Part shown: positions 58,621 through 64,000 of the stretch, piece after piece
Numbering within the stretch: position 1 is the stretch's first letter
Layout of the letters: every line of letters starts with the position of its first letter
NCBI RefSeq assembly: GCF_003710825.1
Contig: NZ_RHHQ01000015.1
Location: 145,299-209,298, forward strand
Origin: Brevibacillus fluminis
GTDB taxonomy: Bacteria > Bacillota > Bacilli > Brevibacillales > Brevibacillaceae
Direction of reading: 5' to 3'
Length of the DNA stretch: 64,000 nt
Made by a program: the position numbers and the translations under genes
The notes under the pieces: model-generated
What the model was told of the DNA's origin: nothing
Databases searched by the model: none
The model's input: only the letters and a program-made list of their open reading frames with translations

Positions 58621-60321
58621 TTGCTTTTTCGCGTAAATACGATCGTGGTAGCTGTATGTTTCCTGCTTTTGTTGATGCCCCAATCATTTGCCGAGGCAGC
58701 AACGCACGTCGAAGTATCGGTTGATCAATTGAACATTCGCAGTGCACCTGGCACCACCTCTCAGATCGTGGGGACAATTACCAAATCCACGCGGCTGGCG
58801 ATTATCGCACAGCAGAAAGAGTGGACACAGGTGAAACTCGCGAACGGGAAAACGGGCTGGGTGTTAAATAAGTACGTCAAAATGTTGGACATTCCACAGA
58901 TCAAATACGTCAAGAGCAATGTGGACATGCTGAATGTTCGGGCAGAACCGAACACAACTGCCCAAATTTTGCAGATTATCGATAAAAATGGCGTATTCTT
59001 GCAAGTGAAAAAACAAGGCGAGTGGGTGCAGCTCAAGCTGTCAGACAAAGCAAATGGCTGGGTGAATGCGCGATACGTGACGGAAACCGCGGCTCCTGCG
59101 CCGAAACCAACGGCAACACCGACCCCGACAGTGCCGGTTACACCAAAACCGCCTGTTACAGGTAACGGACAACCGCTTGGCACCATCGTGCTTCCGGAAG
59201 GCTATGAGGTCTATGTTGAGCCAAATATTTTGAGCAACGCCATCGGCCAACTGAACGGCGGCACGACAATCAATCATTATGGCTATGCAAACGGATGGTA
59301 TAAAGTCAGCTTTAACGGTTCATACGCCTATATTTTCAAGCCTGTCGTGCAAGCTGAACCGGGACAAGAGCTGCCAACCGATTTGCCAAGTACGCAGAAC
59401 CCGGGCGCGGGCCAAGCTGAGGCGTCGATCCGCATCCTCAATGCGGACACGAATCTGCGCGTCGGACCCGGGACGGATTATAATGTGGTCGGCACCGTTC
59501 AGCCGGGACAAGTGTATCCGATTGTACAGACCGTCGGGGATTGGTATGTGATCAGGCTGGCCGATCAATCGACTGCCTATATCGCAAGCTGGGTTGTGGA
59601 GAGCGTGCAACCAGCAGGTCATCCGACACCAGGATCCAACAGCTCAGGAGTCGGGTACAACAGCGGCATGGTCGGCAATGAAAAAGTGTACATTTACCAT
59701 ACGCACAACCGTGAGTCATGGCGAAATGTCGCAAGCAACACCAAGGGCACATCAGTTGACGATCCGGTCACTAATATCACATTGGTAGGAAAACGGTTAG
59801 GTGAGCTTCTGCAAACGAGTGGAATCCAGACGATGGTCAACCGGGACGATTTCGCCCAAAAGCTGGCGGAGCAAAAGAAAAGCTTCTCCATGTCTTATAC
59901 CGAATCCTACAAGGCGGTTAGTGCGGCGGCATCTACAAGCCCGAATCTACAGTACTTTTTCGACATCCACCGCGACAGTGACGAACCGCGCAGCACCGTG
60001 GCACTGACCATCAATGGGAAGACCTATTCGCGCATCTTGTTCGTCATCGGCACGGCCAATCCGTCCTATTTGGAAAACAAAAAGCTGGCGGAAAACTTGC
60101 ACGCAAGGCTGGAGGCGTTGTATCCAGGTTTGTCACGCGGGATTATTCTGAAAGGCACAAACGAAGGCAATGGCGTGTATAATCAGTCGATTTCGGACGG
60201 AGCTTTGCTGCTGGAGTTCGGCGGAACCAACAACACGCTTGATGAATGCTACAATACAGCAGAGGCGTTCGCGAACGTCTTCATCAATTACATGCTGGAA
60301 TCACAGATCGCGATCAAGTGA
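58621..60321 (+). CDS. Secreted SH3-repeat protein with SpoIIP-type amidase domain
   Basis: 566 residues from TTG 58621, with GGGGGGAACGAGG upstream. A signal peptide (NTIVVAVCFLLLLMPQSFAE) is followed by bacterial SH3 domains at about 31-90 (QLNIRSAPGTTSQIVGT) and 97-150 (MLNVRAEPNTTAQILQII), a Pro-Thr linker, a weaker third unit at about 180-240, and a fourth at about 262-325 (TNLRVGPGTDYNVVGTVQPG). The C-terminal 210 residues match the SpoIIP amidase/endopeptidase domain: VYIYHTHNRESW (near 356), FFDIHRDSD (near 446) and LLLEFGG (near 528). Cell-wall hydrolysis outside the cell is likely. Usual SpoIIP lacks SH3 repeats. Confidence 0.88.
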   Translation: MLFRVNTIVVAVCFLLLLMPQSFAEAATHVEVSVDQLNIRSAPGTTSQIVGTITKSTRLAIIAQQKEWTQVKLANGKTGWVLNKYVKMLDIPQIKYVKSNVDMLNVRAEPNTTAQILQIIDKNGVFLQVKKQGEWVQLKLSDKANGWVNARYVTETAAPAPKPTATPTPTVPVTPKPPVTGNGQPLGTIVLPEGYEVYVEPNILSNAIGQLNGGTTINHYGYANGWYKVSFNGSYAYIFKPVVQAEPGQELPTDLPSTQNPGAGQAEASIRILNADTNLRVGPGTDYNVVGTVQPGQVYPIVQTVGDWYVIRLADQSTAYIASWVVESVQPAGHPTPGSNSSGVGYNSGMVGNEKVYIYHTHNRESWRNVASNTKGTSVDDPVTNITLVGKRLGELLQTSGIQTMVNRDDFAQKLAEQKKSFSMSYTESYKAVSAAASTSPNLQYFFDIHRDSDEPRSTVALTINGKTYSRILFVIGTANPSYLENKKLAENLHARLEALYPGLSRGIILKGTNEGNGVYNQSISDGALLLEFGGTNNTLDECYNTAEAFANVFINYMLESQIAIK

Positions 60322-60570
60322 GAGCTCGATTCTTTTCGCAAAACATGCGGAGAGAGTCGGGCGTTTTTTATGTAAGACTGAAGTGCCAAAGAACCTTTGC
60401 AGCAAGGATGGTGCGCAATTGTTATGAGCGGTCAATCATGCTACAGTGGAAGGAAGCAAATTGATATCCGACATGCTTAAGCTCAGCTGTGCGGGTCGTA
60501 TCCGAATGGCTGTACCTGGGCAACATGATGGTAATTCAAGCAACATCAGTTCGTGTAGGAGGGAACAAGC

Positions 60571-60834
60571 ATGACAGAGAAAAAAGTGATCGTTCAATTG
60601 GCCCATGGCTTGCACGCGAGACCGGCAGCGAATTTTGTCAAAGTCGCCACATCGTTCACCAGTGAAATCCAACTGGTGAAGAACGAAAAAACGTTCAACG
60701 GGAAAAGCATCATGGGCATCATGTCCGCCGCCATCGGCAAAGGGGAAGAAGTGACCCTGACCGCAGACGGTCTGGACGAAAAGGAAGCAATCTCCGCATT
60801 GGAAAAGCTGCTTACCGATCCGGAAGAATCCTAA
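60571..60834 (+). CDS. HPr-family phosphocarrier protein
   Basis: 87 residues, ATG 60571, after GTAGGAGGG. Phosphoryl site LHARPAANFVK with His15, and the kinase site NGKSIMGIMSAA with Ser46, are both present. Thus it can in principle act in the PTS phosphotransfer chain and be phosphorylated by HPr kinase, unlike Crh, which has lost His15. It is not next to ptsI or sugar genes, so it is probably a second HPr-like protein rather than the main one. Single gene with a terminator at 60845. Confidence 0.88.
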   Translation: MTEKKVIVQLAHGLHARPAANFVKVATSFTSEIQLVKNEKTFNGKSIMGIMSAAIGKGEEVTLTADGLDEKEAISALEKLLTDPEES

Positions 60835-60844
60835 GCACGAAAGA

Positions 60845-60872
60845 AAAAATCCTCGAAATGAGGGTTTTTTTA
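60845..60872 (+). terminator. Terminator of the HPr-like gene
   Basis: AAAATCCTC pairs with GAGGGTTTT, then a T run. Confidence 0.85.
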
Positions 60873-60967
60873 TTTGTCGTCAGGGGAGTCGTGCGTCGCT
60901 CATAAATTTCTCCAGATCGAAAAGAATACGGAAGGGAAGGGCTCGAATCAGTAACCCAAGTAAAAAA

Positions 60968-61001
60968 GAAAAACCTCGATTCCTTCCGAGCGAAGGTTTT
61001 A
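60968..61001 (-). terminator. Terminator of cadC
   Basis: Minus strand: AAAACCT and AGGTTTT form a stem with a long loop, then a T run. Confidence 0.6.
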
Positions 61002-61006
61002 AGGTT

Positions 61007-61366
61007 TCATTTCTGTTCATTCGCATGCTCGACACCTGTCATGATCAGATGGCGGACGTGATTATCATCCAGTGAGTAAAAGACGAGCTTTCCTTCTTTG
61101 CGGTATTTGGCCAGACCCATGTTGCGCAGTAGGCGCAAATGATGGGAGGCGTTCGCAATGGTGGTACCGATCACATTAGCGACATCACAGACGCACAGTT
61201 CATTTTCGAGGGCAAGCGCGTAAATGATTTTGGCGCGGGTATCGTCAGCCAGTGCCTTGAAAATTTTTGCTACACCGTCTGCTTCATTTACGCGCGGGCG
61301 CAGCCGTGTTACCTTTTCTTCGTCAAAACATTGTATTTCACAGATGTCAAGATGCTCTTCTGCCAA
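61007..61366 (-). CDS. cadC: CadC-type ArsR-family metal-responsive repressor
   Basis: 119 residues using TTG 61366, six bases after GAGGTG; in-frame TTG 61369, GTG 61375 and GTG 61384 are alternatives. Metal site cysteines are present as in CadC: LDICEIQCFDEEKVTR near the N-terminus and ELCVCDVANVIG in the alpha-3 region. The recognition helix is IANASHHLRLLRNMG and the wing is KYRKEGKLVFYSL. CadC releases the operator upon binding Cd, Pb or Zn (family knowledge). It is divergent from the cation-pump gene, whose operator is at 61476. Confidence 0.93.
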   Translation of the reverse strand: MAEEHLDICEIQCFDEEKVTRLRPRVNEADGVAKIFKALADDTRAKIIYALALENELCVCDVANVIGTTIANASHHLRLLRNMGLAKYRKEGKLVFYSLDDNHVRHLIMTGVEHANEQK

Positions 61367-61475
61367 CAAACTCACCTCTCCCACACAGTACGTCTCTACC
61401 GTAAATTATAAACAGATCAATGCAAAAACAAAAGCTGGAAACAATTCGTTATTGTTTGCTATACTGTTATTATAT

Positions 61476-61491
61476 TCAAAAGAGTATTTGA
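61476..61491. promoter_or_regulatory. Putative CadC operator
   Basis: TCAAAAGAGTATTTGA has inverted TCAAA/TTTGA arms with a 6-nt centre, close to the known cad operator of TCAAATAAATATTTGA type. A further TTTGAAT follows at 61495. Confidence 0.7.
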
Positions 61492-61564
61492 TTGTTTGAA
61501 TGATCTCATTCGTATCCATATCGGCTTCATGGTTACTGTTGGGAATGAAAGGGTTGATTACTTG

Positions 61565-63841
61565 ATGTCTCATCAGCATAAGCAACATCACCACGATTCG
61601 TGCTGCACAGACGAGGACCATTCGACAACCAGGCACCAGCACTCGCATACAGAAGGAGAACTTCATCATTCAGGCGAGGGTGATTGCTGCCATGACGGGC
61701 ATTGTCACGACGATGCCGTGCCGCAAGCTGACGTAAAGCTCCAGGCGGACCGGGTTTTGGTTTATCGCGTCGAGGGAATGGACTGCAGCTCGTGTGCGTT
61801 GACGCTTGAAAAGCATATGAGAGCACTACCTTTTGTCCAACAGATCAGCGTCAATTTTTCGACGGGAAAAATGCAGCTCGTCGCAGATGGGGTGACGGAC
61901 GGGGAAATCGTGAAGGAAGTGTCCAAAGCTGGGTATCAGGCAAGCCCCATCACAAAAAGGGCGCAACAGCAGGACGCTGCCAAACCTGCCACTTCCCAGA
62001 CAACCACGATCATCTCGGGTGTCTTTTTGGCGCTTGGGTATCTTCTTTCTTATACGAGTGTGACTCCGATGGTCAGCACGCTGCTCTATGCGGTATCGCT
62101 TCTGATCGCGGGGGTGAAGCCAGGGCGCAGCGCTTTTTACGGGATTCGGAGCAAATCGCTCGACATGAACGTCCTGATGACAGTGGCTGCGATTGGTGCC
62201 GTTTGCATCGGTGAATGGCTTGAGGCGGCGACGGTCGTCTGGCTGTTTGCGTTGGGCAACACGCTCCAGACCCGTTCCATTGAAAAAACGCGCGAGTCAA
62301 TCCGCAACCTGATGAATTTGACACCGACGGAGGCACAAGTTAAACAAAACGGGCAGATCGTCGCCAAGTCCGTTGAAGAAGTGGGCATCGGTGCGATCAT
62401 CGTCGTTCGACCGGGTGACAAGGTGCCACTCGATGGGGAAATTATCGAGGGCATCTCTAGCATTAACCAGGCGCCGATTACAGGAGAGTCGATTCCAGTA
62501 GACAAAAAGGCGGGGGATGCGGTTTTTGCCGGCACGATCAACGAAAGCGGGACGCTGGACATCCGTGTGACCAAGCTGGTGGAAGATACTGCGATCGCCC
62601 GGATCATCCAGCTGGTCGAGGAGGCACAGGAGAAAAAGGCGCCGACGCAGGCGTTCGTCGACCGCTTCGCGCACGTGTATACACCAGTCGTGTTTGTGCT
62701 GGCCGCAGCCGTTATGATCGTGCCGCCTCTAATTGGGGTTGGCGCATGGCTGGACTGGTTCTATAAAGGCCTTGAATTGCTTGTCGTCGCATGTCCATGC
62801 GCACTGGTGATCTCCACGCCGGTGGCGATCGTATCGGCAATTGGTAACGCAGCGAAAAACGGCGTGCTGATCAAAGGTGGGACGTTCCTCGAGACAGCAG
62901 GCAAGCTGACGGCAATCGCCTTTGACAAAACGGGTACGCTCACGGAAGGGAAGCCGAGTGTCACGCATGTAATAGCCTTAGACATCACGGAGGTTGAAGT
63001 TCTTTCCATCGCGGCAGCGATCGAACGGTATTCCACTCATCCGGTAGCTGTCGCGATCAATGCGTATGCAGCGGCGAACAACATCGCACCCGCACATGGG
63101 CGAGAGGCGCAGGCCATTGCCGGAAAAGGTGCGATGGCTGCGATCGATGGGGAAGTCTATTATGCGGGCAAACCCGCTCTCTTTACGGAAATGGGTATCT
63201 CGACAGCTGGCGTCGAGGCACAGATCGGCAGACTGCAAGAAGAGGGCAATACGATCATTCTCATCGGTACCGCGACTAAACTAGAAGGCGTCATCGCTGT
63301 CGCCGATACGGTACGCGAAATCACCGTCGAGGCGCTCCGCAAGCTAAAGGAAGTCGGCATCGAGCAAACGGTCATGCTGACTGGCGACAATCAGGGAACC
63401 GCACAAAAAGTCGCATCGCAAACCGGTGTCACACGCTATATGGCGGAGCTTTTGCCGCAAGACAAGGTGAATGCAGTCAAGTCGCTACAACGCGAAGGAA
63501 GCGTCGTCGCGATGGTGGGCGACGGCATCAACGACGCACCGGCGCTGGCAACGGCGGACATCGGCATCGCAATGGGCGGAGCGGGTACCGACACCGCGAT
63601 GGAAACCGCTGATATCGTGCTGATGGCAGACAATCTCGAGCGACTGCCGCACACGATCAAGCTAAGCCGCAAAGCGATCCGCATCATCAAGGAAAACATC
63701 TGGTTCTCCATCATCATCAAGCTCCTCGCGCTGATCCTGATTTTCCCCGGCTATCTAACCCTCTGGATCGCCGTCTTAAGTGACACGGGCGCAGCTTTGA
63801 TCGTCATCCTAAACAGCATGCGGCTTTTAAAAATGAAATGA
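61565..63841 (+). CDS. cadA: Heavy-metal-exporting P1B-type ATPase (Cd/Zn/Co type)
   Basis: 758 residues using ATG 61565, ten bases after AAAGGG; TTG 61562 and ATG 61529 are alternatives. The first 50 residues hold 14 His and 5 Cys (SHQHKQHHHDSCC, HSHTEGELHH, DCCHDGHCHDD), then an HMA domain with GMDCSSC (Cys 74 and 77). Transmembrane CPC is in VACPCALVIST (near 409), phosphorylation site AFDKTGTLTEG (near 453), STHPVAVAI with the HP motif, and hinge MVGDGINDAPALATADIGIA. It exports Cd/Zn/Pb/Co ions; the His-rich tail suggests Zn/Cd or Co/Ni handling. Confidence 0.95.
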   Translation: MSHQHKQHHHDSCCTDEDHSTTRHQHSHTEGELHHSGEGDCCHDGHCHDDAVPQADVKLQADRVLVYRVEGMDCSSCALTLEKHMRALPFVQQISVNFSTGKMQLVADGVTDGEIVKEVSKAGYQASPITKRAQQQDAAKPATSQTTTIISGVFLALGYLLSYTSVTPMVSTLLYAVSLLIAGVKPGRSAFYGIRSKSLDMNVLMTVAAIGAVCIGEWLEAATVVWLFALGNTLQTRSIEKTRESIRNLMNLTPTEAQVKQNGQIVAKSVEEVGIGAIIVVRPGDKVPLDGEIIEGISSINQAPITGESIPVDKKAGDAVFAGTINESGTLDIRVTKLVEDTAIARIIQLVEEAQEKKAPTQAFVDRFAHVYTPVVFVLAAAVMIVPPLIGVGAWLDWFYKGLELLVVACPCALVISTPVAIVSAIGNAAKNGVLIKGGTFLETAGKLTAIAFDKTGTLTEGKPSVTHVIALDITEVEVLSIAAAIERYSTHPVAVAINAYAAANNIAPAHGREAQAIAGKGAMAAIDGEVYYAGKPALFTEMGISTAGVEAQIGRLQEEGNTIILIGTATKLEGVIAVADTVREITVEALRKLKEVGIEQTVMLTGDNQGTAQKVASQTGVTRYMAELLPQDKVNAVKSLQREGSVVAMVGDGINDAPALATADIGIAMGGAGTDTAMETADIVLMADNLERLPHTIKLSRKAIRIIKENIWFSIIIKLLALILIFPGYLTLWIAVLSDTGAALIVILNSMRLLKMK

Positions 63842-63842
63842 T

Positions 63843-63870
63843 AAAAAAGAGGGCAGACCCCTCTTTTTTT
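63843..63870 (+). terminator. Terminator of cadA
   Basis: AAAAAAGAGGG pairs with CCCTCTTTTTT. Nothing further could be assigned in the last 130 nt. Confidence 0.85.
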
Positions 63871-64000
63871 GATTATTATTCAAGTTTTTATATTTCTTCT
63901 CTCCCAAAATTGTCTGTGGCAGGGCAGCCAGGGATTTGGGAAAAAAGATCGCAGCGCAGCCTTGAACATGCCCGCCCAGGCCCCGCGAAAAAAAGGGAAA

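Noticed and set aside
60322..60570. 250-nt leader before the HPr-like gene checked for a riboswitch or RNA gene
   Set aside because: No conserved riboswitch core, T-box or strong hairpin with T run could be recognised by eye.
1..64000. Search for IS elements, phage genes, tRNA, rRNA, CRISPR arrays
   Set aside because: No transposase, integrase, phage structural gene, tRNA-like or rRNA-like sequence, or regularly spaced repeats were noticed. A tRNAscan or Rfam search could still find what reading by eye misses.

Overview
The window looks like a stretch of chromosome from an endospore-forming Gram-positive bacterium of the Bacillales, most likely Brevibacillus or a close relative in Paenibacillaceae. 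This is judged from gene content and protein style, not from a database search. Support comes from spore genes (CotS-type kinase fragment, YjcZ-type miniprotein, YunB, orphan GerAB, SpoIIP-like amidase, PAS sensor kinase of sporulation type), AGGAGG-type ribosome binding sites, frequent GTG/TTG starts, a T-box and a SAM-I riboswitch, and hairpin-plus-U-run terminators after most transcription units. No tRNA, rRNA, IS element, prophage or CRISPR array was seen.

Layout. 1-2.5 kb: probable spore-surface locus with two paralogous glycine-rich proteins, closed by a strong terminator. 2.6-6.2 kb: small unknown proteins, argS under a T-box with its own promoter, and a YjcZ-type 32-residue gene. 6.4-12 kb: SAM-riboswitch-controlled metH-yitJ methionine operon. 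12-21.8 kb: CGNR zinc-finger protein, DinB-fold protein, YunB, GNAT, M32 carboxypeptidase, prfC, class 2 pyrD, and a MocR-type regulator divergent from a proline dehydrogenase. 22-25 kb: ECF sigma / anti-sigma / two membrane proteins in one operon. 25-39 kb: mostly short units (DUF817, lipoprotein, Nudix x2, EF-Tu-domain-like protein, MarR with a quinone-reductase-like partner, TetR with a membrane protein, bdhA with a LacI regulator, glutathione peroxidase, rhodanese, DUF2621-type, TPR protein, DoxX).

39.6-44.5 kb: TetR plus three membrane-fusion adaptors plus a DHA2 MFS pump, with overlapping or nearly touching genes. 44.6-48.6 kb: CoA-transferase and a sulfonate/nitrate-type ABC importer. 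48.6-50.5 kb: an AT-richer sdpR-sdpI-YhfC unit without the Sdp toxin genes. 50.6-53.6 kb: kynU-kynA-kynB, which converts tryptophan to anthranilate, with a cre-like site between -35 and -10. 54-60.3 kb: sporulation-type kinase, XRE-cupin regulator, DUF2062, orphan GerAB, SH3-SpoIIP protein. 60.5-64 kb: an HPr paralogue and the divergent cadC/cadA metal-efflux pair.

The best leads for something undescribed are the glycine-rich spore-type cluster (652-2382), the three-adaptor efflux operon (39731-44446), the SdpR/SdpI/YhfC unit without toxin (48733-50482) and the SH3-SpoIIP fusion (58621-60321). Several operator/regulator pairs are unusually clear by eye: MarR at 29315 and 29828, LacI at 33163 and 33402, and SdpR at 48679.
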